Shown piece by piece: positions 55,101-64,000 of a stretch of 64,000 bases of DNA (position 1 is its first letter; every line of letters begins with the position of its first letter). A model generated the notes under the pieces. The model ran no database searches. It saw nothing but the letters and a program-made list of their open reading frames with translations, and was not told the DNA's origin. Source of the stretch: Zygnema cylindricum (taxonomy: Eukaryota; Streptophyta; Zygnematophyceae; Zygnematales; Zygnemataceae); NCBI GenBank assembly GCA_037447655.1, contig JBBHKE010002621.1, forward strand, positions 1-64,000. The letters are read 5' to 3'. The translations under genes and the position numbers were made by a program.

Positions 55101-55219
55101 CGATTTAGAGTACCGACCAGATAGGGAGATGGTAGCGGATATGATGACCAAATCTGTGCCTTCCCTTAAGCTAATTTTCTGTAGGGAGAAGTGTGGTATG
55201 GAATTAAAGAGTGACTAGA
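52154..55219 (+). pseudogene. Cop-D protease to RNase H, copy 2
   Basis: It is identical to 37122-40187. The gag-protease piece that lies left of Cop-C in copy 1 (29582-29819) is absent here, because the duplication starts inside the Cop-C LTR. Confidence 0.88.
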
Positions 55220-55231
55220 AAATAAGGGGAG

Positions 55232-55411
55232 TGTACAAATTAATGGTTCTTTTAGTATTTTCTAGGTCTAAATTGAAATGTAGAAAAGAAGTCGAGGCAG
55301 TCTGCCTCTAACTCCTATCTTCAACTCCCACACTTGTCGCAATCACTAAAGGTTGAAGAGGGAGCTAGAGCCATGGCTGCCTATGTTGTCCAAAGAGAGA
55401 CAGATAATTGT
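55232..55411 (+). repeat. Cop-D 3' LTR, truncated, copy 2
   Basis: It is identical to 40200-40379 and truncated at the same base by the solo LTR. Confidence 0.8.
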
Positions 55412-56307
55412 TGTTGAAAAGGGGTAATTAATAGTTCACTTCTTTATTTTGGTTATACTTTAAAGAGAGAGAGAGAGAGAGAGTGAGGATCAATGGCACG
55501 CCATGGCTGCCGCCATATTTAGAAAGTGGCAGATTTTGAAGTAGATGATATTTTACCAAAATATTGCCTAAGTCCGTTTTGAACGTGCGACTTCTAGATC
55601 TTATATAGCCGGGCACCTTAACCATTAAGGCGCTACGAAACGATACACGTGACTGATTTCAAAGATATATAAACATTAATGAACCGGCTAATTAACACTA
55701 ACCTCACGAAGAGGAACAATTCATGCATGTACGCGAATATGAACCGTGTAAAATATGTTTTGATCGGACAGCCAGCATTGTAGCCACCACCCAAAGTGAG
55801 CTTTTGGCGGCATTCGAAGATAACGTCACGCGATGCTACGTGGCGTTGCATTATTTGATATAGGAGAAGATGGGAGGAGGAACCATGGCTCCCAAATTGA
55901 GAGGTGTTACCTTGTAGACTATCTCGTACAATAGACGTACAATAAATACATCGCCCATGGTACCTTTTTGTACTATATAGTGTTCTTATTGGACTAGGGT
56001 TTAGTAGTAGGTAGTCGTGAGTAGGCAGACCAAGAGTTAGTGATATTGAGGTACCTCTCTCTAAGAGAGCTTGTAAATATAAAGGTCATTTTTGACCAGC
56101 CATAACTTACTGCTCACGAGAGCAAATTCAGAGATTCTTTTTGCTATAGACTCAGGGGAGTCTTGCCTTCACAAGGGTGAAGGTGGTCAGATTTTTTGTC
56201 TGTCAGGGTGATAGGTATTCCTGCTGAAATACAAAGTGGTCAGGGTTATCCTAGAGGCTTCGTGTGAGCTGCCTACTTTGAGGACCCTTGGAGGTCTCAA
56301 AGTTGCA
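55412..56307 (+). repeat. Cop-B-like solo LTR, copy 2
   Basis: It is identical to 40380-41275. The hairpin pair is at 56149-56183. The C-run just after it has seven C where copy 1 has six. Confidence 0.85.
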
Positions 56308-56926
56308 CCCCTCCCTCCCCCCCTCCCCCTCCCTCTCCCTCTCCCTCCTCCCTCCCTTCTCTCTCTCACTCTTCCTCTCCCTTCCCCTCTCCCTCTCGAT
56401 TATTTGTTGAATGGCGTACCTTGCATGTAGAGCCCAAACAAGTGGGGTAAGATTAAAATGCCTTCTCAATCTACAAGGCCAAGGAACCAATGCAAGTAGT
56501 TCAATGACTAGAAGGAGGAAAGAACAAACTGAGGTTCATGCTAGATATGGCGGACTGGAAACAAATGATGAGGATGGTGAGGGACCGAGTTGGTGCACTC
56601 GCAATAGTAGGGTGGAACCAAGTTCTTTTGTTCCGAACACGGAGGAATCCAGACGCGAAGAAGTTGCTAGTCAATAAGAGATATTCAATCTTGAAACCTT
56701 CACATAGTACAAGGGACCTATGCGAAAATGGAGGGTAATGGGAAAACATGTCTTTAAGTTTTAAATGTTTATGTTGGATTTCTAGCAAATCTAAAAAATC
56801 TTCTATCGTATGAGTGTTTCGTGATTAAGTGATTTGTATTTGTTTTTAAATGGTTTGGAGTTGTTTTCTTTGATGCGATTCAATGTACATGAATGGTGGG
56901 CCAAGCAAGAAGTTATATAACACAAG

Positions 56927-57541
56927 AAAAATGAGGACTTTCTTGACTACATCCGGAAAATGAAAGGAGGTCGTTTGGGAGATCATGGGCCGAACTTAGA
57001 TCAACCTTGGTGCAACACTGTAGTAATTCAACAAGTATCGGTTGATGTTTTTTATAATTCACTTGCCAATCAGGTACGTTAGAGCATGGTGTTTTTTGTA
57101 TAACGATTAAACAGTAAGATGTGAAACATGTAGTGTTATGCAAATTTGCGGAATGAGGTGGAGAGAGAGAAAAAAACAATATGGGTTACAATTTTGTGCA
57201 AGAAGAAATTCTAAAATTGCGTCATATATGTTTGTATTTTGTTTGTGATTTGTATTCTTGCAAAAAAAGAGTTTTTTACAATCAATGATGAAAGCACTTA
57301 AGTTTTTTCAAAAAATGCAGTTTGGAATTTTGGATATGACTGTAGCAAAAGATATTGCAAAGGGAACTGGAACCGAAGTTGTTATGAAAAGGATGATTCG
57401 ACAGACTGGGGTTAGGTGTAAACAAGAATACATAGACCGTCAATCGGGAGCTGTAAGTGATGGTTACAACGACAAGCATCTTAAGGAAATGAGTAGGAAA
57501 TGGCTAGGAGTATGTACGATGATGGCAAAGGTTGATGAGAA
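56927..57541 (+). pseudogene. Recombinase copy 2, truncated by an LTR
   Basis: The first exon (56927-57073) is identical to copy 1. The next exon (from about 57264) is a diverged version: where copy 1 has TGA this one has CGA, and residues such as GILDMTVAKDIAKGTGTEVV differ from RILDMTVVEDIAKGPRTEVI. The splice acceptor reads TTGCAA instead of TTGCAG. The reading ends at GATGAGAA (57541), where an LTR starts, so the catalytic domain is gone. The two copies carry different lesions. Confidence 0.8.
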
Positions 57542-57738
57542 TGTTGATATTTCAGTATTTTCTAGGTCTTTATTAGGATAGAAAACTAGCAGAGGCAATC
57601 TGCCTCTCACTCCCTTCTCCAAGCCCCCACACTTATTGTAGACAGTGAAGGCTGGAAAGGGAGCTAGAGCCATGGCTGCCTAAGCTCTCTAGAGAGACAA
57701 GTGTAGATAAATGGTAGGTTTACTAAAATGGATATTGA
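57542..57738 (+). repeat. LTR-A, left piece (Cop-E-related family)
   Basis: It starts TGTTGATATTTCAGTATTTTC after GAGAA (57537-57541) and includes AGCCATGGCT near 57670. It is cut by Cop-E at ATTGA and continues at 62010. Confidence 0.85.
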
Positions 57739-58007
57739 TGAAATTCTATGGGCTCCATTGCCACACAGAATTCGCAGATCAAAAGAAGCTAATCTAGATA
57801 GTGCCGACTCCAAGTTTATATAAACCTAAATGATGGACCCCTAGACAATCAGAGCCCCATTAAAGCTTCACCCCAGTGAAATAAGACTTTCTTTGTTCTC
57901 AGTTCCACCACAGAATGCAAAGTTAGAATGTGAGATTTGGACACATTCACCCACTATGACTTTCCCTTAGAAATTCAGCCACCCAAGCAGGCAAAAACTC
58001 TGACCGA

Positions 58008-58041
58008 CTACACCCCTTTGTAGCGTGGACTCCTCTAAGTC
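58008..58041 (-). promoter_or_regulatory. Two-hairpin leader motif, Cop-E 3' LTR
   Basis: In element sense, GACTT-AGAG-GAGTC (one G-T pair) is followed by CTACA-AAGGGG-TGTAG, a perfect 5-bp stem. Confidence 0.72.
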
Positions 58042-58644
58042 TGCAGCAACAAGAATCACTAAAATTGGTCAACTGAGTTGATAGTTATGGATGGCCAAAG
58101 TTTGCCATTTATACAAGGTGCTCTCTAAGAGAGGCAGCTACCTACCCAAAAAGTTCTAAGTCCTAGTCCCTCTCTAAACCCCTTCTACTAAAGTACGGCG
58201 CCAATCACAAGACTGTATCGTACAGAAAAGTACAAGTGCCGGAGTACTTTTTGTACGGCAACTGTATGACAGGACCATACACGTGACAGCTGTCACATCC
58301 AAAACTTAATTTCTTGCGTTTCGGAGATTCCACAATCCTTCAGCGCATTTCCACGTGTCATGAGGAGTGGCGGCGCCAAAAAACGCCATAAACCTGTTCC
58401 GCGATCTCGACATTTATCGCGGCCGTCTGATCTAAAACGTCATTCAATTTTAGCCGTCGAAATTGATGCGCGGTATTTGTTTCCCTATCGAAACAAATGC
58501 CGGTATCCATTCCGTCCCCCTAACGTACTCCGTACTAAATGAAACTGTATGTATGCACTAAGTATCAATTTCCCGTTAAACGAATTACTCTACGTGTAAT
58601 TATATATATATTTATCAAACCCTACAAAATATAACATTAATACT

Positions 58645-58732
58645 ACACTTAACCGCTAAAGCTACCGGCTGCGGGTGATCTGACGCTTGGCAGGTACCAG
58701 GATCAATTCCTGGGTCCGTCAATATCCTTTTT
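58645..58732 (+). promoter_or_regulatory. tRNA-like module in the Cop-E 3' LTR
   Basis: Antisense to the element, a CCGCTAAAGC region is followed by a perfect 5-bp T-arm, CCAGG-ATCAATT-CCTGG (58697-58713), then GTCCGTC and TTTTT (58728-58732). Box B is GGATCAATTCC, with changes from GGTTCGANTCC. A T-stem this well kept suggests selection or youth. Confidence 0.5.
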
Positions 58733-59129
58733 AGTAAATCTACCATTTATCTACACCTGTCTTTCTAGAGAGCTTAGGCAGCCATGGCTCTAGCTCCCTT
58801 TCCAGCCTTCATTGAGTACAACAAGTGTGGGGGCTTGGAGAAGGGAGTCAGAGGCGGATTGCCTCTGCTCTTTTTCTATCCCAATAAAGATCTAGAAAAT
58901 ACTCAAATATCAACACTCCCCGTATTTTCTAGTCTATTTCCTTTCAACTCTTACAAACAAATAAACAAACACTCCCTCCCCTTTTTCCTTTATCTTTTTC
59001 TTTTTCCTTTTATAAAACTTAAGAAAAATAATATTGTATTGAAAACAATGCATTAGATGAAGTGATATAATAATTGCATCACACAATTCATTTAGCATCC
59101 CACTTATCATAAATCCGAGCAAAGATTTT

Positions 59130-60852
59130 ATTCACCTCATCTCTTTTTCATCCACACTAAATCCACTTTCCCTCTTGCAATTCAAAAAACCAGCCCCATC
59201 TCCAATTTGCAACACACACCCTGATGCTAACCCTTTTACAAGAACACCTTCATAAATGCCATCACTCCCTTTAGTGACGTCAAATCCATTACCCCCAAAA
59301 CATTAACTATCCTCACTCTCTCCCATGGATTTCTTTTCACTCTCACTTTTTAAATTTATTCCCAGTAAATATTTCTCCTCCCCTAAACCTTTCATTAAAT
59401 ATTCCACTTCTCCCTTATCCTTTAAAACCCCTTCTAGTTTCACTTCTCCCCTTTCCTCGGAAACCACTAAAGTCTCCCTTTCCGACCAGTTTTCTAATTC
59501 CAAAATACCTATAAAATTATCCTCATTAATTTTATCTTTCCCGTTTTCACTTATGGATCCTAGATCTGATTTTCTCCTTTCTAAGTCATACACTCTACAC
59601 TCCTCGAGATCCTCAAGCTCCTCCTCTCTCTTTACTTCTCTTATGCCTCCAAAAGCACACTGTTGCCTTCGTGGAATTTGTGTGTACTTTTCTCTCTTCT
59701 CCATTCTACCGATGTGAAGAAGCTCCAAGATTTCTTCATCATCTTTCTCTTCTTCCCGTTGTTCCTCCTCATTCACACTCCAACTTCTAAGTTCTTCCAA
59801 ACGAGGACACTCCTCCATATAGTGACGCGGTTCTCTACAAAAGAAGCAAACCCATTTTTTCAAAGCTCCCCTTTCATTTCTCCTCCCTCTCTTTCCACCA
59901 AAGTTCTCATAAGGTATACCTTTGTCTTTCTTCCTCTCATCACGCTTCCGCTCGTCACCGCCGTTCTTTTCATCACGCTTCCGCTCGTCACCGTCGTTTT
60001 TCTCATCATGCTTCCGCCAGTCACCACTTGTTGTAAATGCATTCACCCTGTTACTTCCCCTTCGAAGCTCCAAAGTGCTTTCCCTCACAAGAATTATCCC
60101 CATGGTAATGCTCCAAGTCCACGAAGATCCATCCACTCCCTACATACGGTAAATGATGTCTTCGTACTCATATGGGAGTTTCATAATTAGTGTATTAATC
60201 TTTCTCACCTCAGATTCTACATATCCCGCACTAGCAAGCTCAACATATAACGCAACAATATCATTGCAAAACTCTATCATGCTACCGCCTTTATAAACAT
60301 AGGCCTCTACTTCCTGTTTTACTAACTGCTGCCTCTGTATAGTCTCACTCTTATAAATCTGATTAGTGTTTCCCTGATTTTCGAAGACTTGGTTAGATTT
60401 AAATAAGTGATAGCTATGGACTTAGACACATAGCTAAGTATGAGATGTTTTGCTATAGTGTTTATTTATTCCAAAATTTTCCTATCATTTATTTCAGTTT
60501 TTTGTTCATTTATAACCCCCACAAGTGGAACCGTAGCCGAGAGCCTAGCTCCCCTCACAATAGGTGTCCCTTTATCCTTCTCCCCTATTTCCCCTTCCAT
60601 AGTAATGATCTTCCCTTCACCTTGCGTTGCATCTGAACTCCGATTGGTTTTCAGGACAACCCCAGATGATTCTCCATAGTGAGCTCCCCTAAAGCACGGC
60701 GGCGGACACCTCACTTGTCCCGAAATAATTCCCCATAAGTGCTTCTCGAAAAGCAATCCCTCCATCGTAAACTCCCAATAAGTGAAATCTGTTCCATCGA
60801 ACATAGGCACGCTAGATGGTGGGCCCATAACCTGAAATTCTTTGGGCTCCAT
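59130..60852 (-). pseudogene. Cop-E gag with internally deleted pol
   Basis: ATG 60852 gives MEPKEFQVMGPPSSVPMFDG and an N-terminal Gag frame to 60466. The middle is frame-shifted (AYVYKGGSM region) with a TAG after IIYRM. A second long frame (60136-59303) has a charged repeat of DERKRDEKN-type units, knuckle CFFCREPRHYMEEC and IPRRQQCAFGG. It then jumps straight to CRVYDLERRKSDLG (the integrase/linker boundary in Cop-B), then GLGEEKYLLGINL (an RT piece) and, past a stop, an RNase H scrap (GCVLQIGDGAGF). DSGAS, the integrase core and YVDD are all missing. It is a Gag-bearing non-autonomous element, of the type called TR-GAG, with only small decay in Gag. Confidence 0.8.
60818..60832 (-). promoter_or_regulatory. 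Half-tRNA primer-binding site of Cop-E
   Basis: GGTTATGGGCCCACC follows the 5' LTR end at 60833. It is identical to Cop-A and Cop-B despite strong LTR divergence, so it is conserved as a nucleotide signal. Confidence 0.85.
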
Positions 60853-62009
60853 TGCCACATAGAATTCGCAGATCAAAAGAAGCTAATCTAGATAGTGCAA
60901 ACTCCAAGTTTATATAAACCCAATTGATTAACCCCTAGACAATCAGAGCCCCATTAAAGCTTCACCCCAGTGAAATAAGACTTTCTTTGTTCTCAGTTCC
61001 ACCACAGAATGCAAAGTTAGAATGTGAGATTTGGACATATTCACCCACTTTGACTTTCCCTTAGGAATTCAGCCACCCAGGCAGGCAAAAACTCTGACCG
61101 ACTACACCCATGTGTAGCGTGGACACCCTTGAGTCTGCAGCAACAAGAATCACTAAAATTGGTCAACTGAGTTAATAGTTATGGCTGGCCAAAGTTTGCC
61201 ATTTATACAAGGTGCTCTCTAGGAGAGGCAGCTACCTACCCAAAAATTTCTAAGTCCTAGTCTCTCTCTAAACCCCTTCTACTAAAGTATGGCGCGAACC
61301 ACAGGACTGTATCGTACAAAAAAATACAATTGCTGGAGTACTTTTTGTACGGGAACTATACGACAGGACCATACAGGTGACAATTGTCACATCCAAAACT
61401 TGTTATCTTGCGTTCTAGAGATTCCACAATCCTCCAGCGCATTTCCACGTATCATACGGAGTGGCGGCGCCAAAAAACGCCATAAACCTGTTCCGCGATC
61501 TCGGCATTTATCGCGGCCGTCTGATCTAAAACGACATTCAATTTTAGCCGTCGAAATAGATGCGCGGTATTTGTTTCGCTATCGAAACAAATGCCAGTAT
61601 CCATTCCGTCCCCCTAACGTACTCTTTACTAAATGAAACTGTATCTATACACTAAGTTTCAATTTCCCGTTAAACGAATTACTCTACGTGTAATTATATA
61701 TATATTTATCAAACCATACATAATATAAAACTAGTACTACACTTAACGGCTAAAGCTACCGGCTACGGGTGATCTGACGGTTGGCAGGTACCCTGATCAA
61801 TTCCTGGGTCCGTCAATATCCTTTCTAGTAAATCTACCATTTATCTACACATGTCTTTTTGGAGAGCTTAGGCAGCCATGGCTCTAGCTCCCTTTCCAGC
61901 CTTCAATGACTACAACAAGTATGGGGGCTTGGAGAAGGGAGTCAGAGGTGAATTGCCTCTGCTCTTTCTCTATCCTAATAAAGACCTAGAAAATACTCAA
62001 ATATCAACA
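60833..62009 (-). repeat. Cop-E 5' LTR
   Basis: It is 1177 bp, with the same order of motifs as the partner LTR. The tRNA-like module lies at about 61740-61830 (plus strand), with a damaged T-arm (CCCTG-ATCAATT-CCTGG). The hairpin pair is at 61102-61135. The gag ATG lies 17 bases inside the LTR. Confidence 0.9.
61102..61135 (-). promoter_or_regulatory. Two-hairpin leader motif, Cop-E 5' LTR
   Basis: GACTC-AAGG-GTGTCC is partly paired, then CTACAC-ATGG-GTGTAG is a perfect 6-bp stem. Confidence 0.68.
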
Positions 62010-62880
62010 ATCGACGGACCCATGATTTGATCCTGGAACCTACCGTCCGTCAATACTGCGATAGCCATTAGCTTTGTCAGTTTAGTCTTGGGCTAGTACT
62101 AGCATATGTGGGGTTTGATAAATACTTAAATAGTTACACGTAGACTAGTTCATTTAACAGAAAATATAAACGTAGTGCATAGATACTGTTATACATAAAA
62201 CAGAGTACGATTTATGTATTGTATGAAACAGATACCGTGCATTTGTTTCTATCGCGAAACAAATACCGCGCGTCTATTTTCAACGGCTAGAAATATAGCC
62301 GGATTTGATCGGACGGCCACGATAAGCGCCGCGATCGCGAAATATGTACTTTTGGCGTTTTACGATCATCGCCGCGTCAAGTGACACGTGGCACATCAAC
62401 ATTGGATTGCGACGACTCCGGAGATTATAGGAACAAATAGGAACATGACATGGGTCGACATTTTGGCCATATCCTACGATGGCCGTACAGAAAGTACACC
62501 GACACCTGTACTTTTCTGTACGGCACACTAAAATGATTGGTGTCGTACGTCAGTAAATACTCTCTCTCTCTCTCTATCTCTCCCTCTTAAGGAGAGATAG
62601 GACATAGAATATTTCTGGTAGGTAGCCGCCTCTCCTAGAGAGCATCTTCTATAAAAGGCAAACATTGGCCAGCCATAACTATCAACTCAGTTGACTATTT
62701 TCAGTGATTTTTTTTGCTGCAAACTCAAGGGAGTCCACGATACACAAGGGTGTAGCTGGCCATAGTGTTTATCTGCCAGGGTGGCTGCATTTCTAATAAA
62801 AAGATAAAGTGGGTGAATGTGTCCAAATCTCATATTCTAACTTTGCATTCTGTGGTGGAATTGAGCACACAAAAAGTCTT
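62010..62880 (+). repeat. LTR-A, right piece
   Basis: It continues the LTR interrupted at 57738: an antisense tRNA-like region (62015-62095) whose GACGGAC/GTCCGTC arms enclose the T-arm, then the GTAC block at about 62483-62522, a TATAAAAGG box near 62651 and the hairpins (62722-62755). It ends at GTCTT, where LTR-B starts, so its own 3' end is missing. Confidence 0.82.
62722..62755 (+). promoter_or_regulatory. Two-hairpin leader motif, LTR-A
   Basis: AACTC-AAGG-GAGTC (one pair lost) is followed by TACAC-AAGG-GTGTA, a perfect 5-bp stem. Confidence 0.7.
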
Positions 62881-63063
62881 TGTTGATATTTGAGTATTTT
62901 CTAGGTCTGTATTAGGATAGAAAAAGAGCTGAGGCGGTCTACCTCTAACTCCCCTATCCAAGCCCCCACACTTGTTGTAGTCACTGAAGGCTGGATAGGG
63001 AGCTAGAGCCATGGCTGCCTAGGCTCTCTAGAGAAGACAGGGGGTGAATTAGGTAGACTTACC

Positions 63064-63147
63064 AAAAGTTAGTTGCCGGACGCAGGAATTGATCCTGGTA
63101 CCTGCCGTCCGTCAAATAAGCGTTAGCCGTTAGCTCTAGCCGTTAAG
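63064..63147 (-). promoter_or_regulatory. tRNA-like module in LTR-B
   Basis: On the minus strand, CTTAACGGCTAGAGCTAACGG is box A-like, the T-arm is CCAGG-ATCAATT-CCTGC, GTCCGGCAA follows, and there is a T-run (complement of AAAA 63064-63067). Confidence 0.48.
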
Positions 63148-63570
63148 TCTAGGAATGATATTACGAAATATAAGGTTTGATAAATATATAAATCTTTATA
63201 TGTAGATAAATCCGTTTAACGGCTTATAGATACTTTGTCCATAGATACAGTTTGATTTAGTACGAAGTACGGTATGTGGACAGAACGGATACCGCGCATT
63301 TGTTTCGATAGCGAAACAAATACTGCGCATTTGTTTGATAGCGAAACGAATACCGCGCGTCAAATTTCAGCGGCTAGGATTATAGCCGGTTTTGATCGGA
63401 CGGCCGCGATAGGCGCCGCGATCACGGAAATGTACTTTAGGCGTTTTACGGTCTTTGCCACGTCAGATAACACGTGGCGTAATAACATTGGATTACGGGA
63501 ATTCCGGAGATTACAGGAACTAATCCTGATTTGACACGTGTCGACATTTTGGCCATGTCGTACAATGGCC

Positions 63571-63607
63571 GTACAGAAAGTACACCGGCACCTGTACTTT
63601 TCTGTAC
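63571..63607. promoter_or_regulatory. GTAC-rich inverted repeat in LTR-B
   Basis: GTACAGAAAGTAC and GTACTTTTCTGTAC face each other across 10 bases, upstream of the TATA box. The same arrangement occurs in Cop-A (6693-6729, minus element). GTAC is the core bound by SBP/SPL-type plant factors, so this may be an enhancer, by inference. Confidence 0.55.
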
Positions 63608-63786
63608 AATACACTAATTTGATTGGTGCCGTACTTCAGTAGATAGAGTTTTAGAGAGGGAATAGGACTTAGAAAATTTTGGGTAGGCAGCTGCCTCTCC
63701 GAGAGAGCACTCTGTATAAATGGCAAACTTTGGCCAGCCATATCTATCAATTTACTTGACCATTTTCAGTGATTCTTTTTGCTGCC

Positions 63787-63820
63787 GACTCAGGGGAGTC
63801 CAGGCTACACAGGGGTGTAG
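63787..63820 (+). promoter_or_regulatory. Two-hairpin leader motif, LTR-B
   Basis: GACTC-AGGG-GAGTC is followed by CTACAC-AGGG-GTGTAG, both stems perfect. It is the consensus form. TCAGTGATTCTTTTTGC lies just upstream. Confidence 0.8.
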
Positions 63821-64000
63821 TTGGTCAGAGTTTTTGTCTGCCAGGGTGGCTGCATTTATAAGGGAAAGTCAAAGTGGGTGAATGTGTCCAAATCTCATAT
63901 TCTAACTTTGCATTCAGTGGTGGAACTGACCACACAGAAAGTGTTATTTCACAAGGGTGAATCTATATTGGGATTGTGACTGTCAAGGGGTCAGTCATTT

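Larger units (their letters stand above)
45077..57226 (+). repeat. Large direct repeat, copy 2 (12.15 kb)
   Basis: It starts inside the hybrid LTR and ends at 57227, the first mismatch, which lies in the recombinase intron before exon 2. Beyond that, similarity drops suddenly to a paralogue with roughly one change in eight bases. Every stop codon and nested insertion of copy 1 is reproduced, so the copy was made after all of those events. Confidence 0.95.
57739..58915 (-). repeat. Cop-E 3' LTR
   Basis: It is 1177 bp, TGTTGATATTTG to GAATTTCA on the minus strand. It holds AGCCATGGCT (58780-58789), a tRNA-like module (about 58645-58732), a GTTTC/GAAAC inverted repeat near 58480 and the hairpin pair (58008-58041). 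Confidence 0.9.
57739..62009 (-). mobile_element. Cop-E: non-autonomous Copia derivative
   Basis: Two LTRs of 1177 bp each (57739-58915, 60833-62009) enclose under 2 kb of internal sequence, flanked by ATTGA (57734-57738) and ATCGA (62010-62014), a 5-bp duplication with one change. The body has Gag and scraps of Pol only. It lies in opposite orientation inside LTR-A. Mobility would need enzymes from an autonomous relative. Confidence 0.88.
62881..64000 (+). repeat. LTR-B, cut by the window end
   Basis: It starts TGTTGATATTTGAG after GTCTT (62876-62880) and runs past the end, so whether it is a solo LTR or the start of an element is unknown. It contains AGCCATGGCT (63007-63016), a tRNA-like module (63064-63147, minus), the palindrome ATTTGTTTCG-ATAG-CGAAACAAAT at 63298-63321 with a second imperfect copy at 63329-63351, a GTAC inverted repeat (63571-63607), TATAAAT (63715-63721) and the hairpins (63787-63820). 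Confidence 0.85.

Noticed and set aside
1-64000. CRISPR arrays, operons or bacterial features
   Set aside because: There are no regularly spaced short repeats. Introns, LTR retrotransposons and poly-A/T-rich intergenic DNA indicate a eukaryote.

Overview
The window looks like repeat-rich intergenic DNA from a land plant, and it is almost entirely transposable elements nested in one another. The plant call is an inference. The Copia primer-binding site reads GGTTATGGGCCCACC, which as I recall it is complementary to the anticodon arm of a plant initiator tRNA-Met. Cis-spliced GT-AG introns and LTR families of plant type also fit. I cannot name the species, and I see no convincing intact host gene. 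The only long intact reading frame is the 1478-residue gag-pol of one young Copia element.

Layout: 1-6359 is non-coding DNA with a family of small Harbinger-like elements (GGG...CCC ends, TTA/TAA target duplications). 6365-12715 is a complete but disabled Copia element on the minus strand (called Cop-A), inserted in the first bases of one of those small elements. About 14212-26300 is a broken Ty3/Gypsy element on the minus strand. It is split by the intact Copia Cop-B (15472-22097), which carries an extra truncated tandem end. 26498-29581 is a truncated Cop-A relative (Cop-A2). 29582-40379 is a decayed Copia (Cop-D) split by Cop-C (29820-37121), whose reverse transcriptase is itself split by a solo LTR (34246-35265). 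40380-41275 is a Cop-B-like solo LTR. 41894-43528 is a multi-exon Crypton/Ndc10-like tyrosine recombinase gene carrying one stop codon. 44154-44759 is an orphan acidic reading frame.

From 45077 the sequence starts again: 45077-57226 repeats 30045-42193 almost base for base (12.15 kb, offset 15032, one C-run difference seen). The second copy turns abruptly into a diverged recombinase paralogue at 57227, which is cut by an LTR at 57542. That LTR is split by a non-autonomous Copia derivative (Cop-E, 57739-62009) and then cut by another LTR that runs off the end of the window (62881 onward).

The most interesting signals are inside the LTRs. Diverged Copia families share one promoter/leader layout, in RNA sense: a CCATGGCT block, an antisense tRNA-like module with box A, box B and a T-run (Pol III-like), a GTAC-rich inverted repeat, a TATA box, a conserved TCAGTGATTCTTTTTGC string, and two adjacent short hairpins whose stems co-vary between families. 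The gag start codon lies inside the LTR, and the half-tRNA primer-binding site is translated as part of Gag. Together with a Crypton-like recombinase in an apparent plant genome, these are the points most worth checking.
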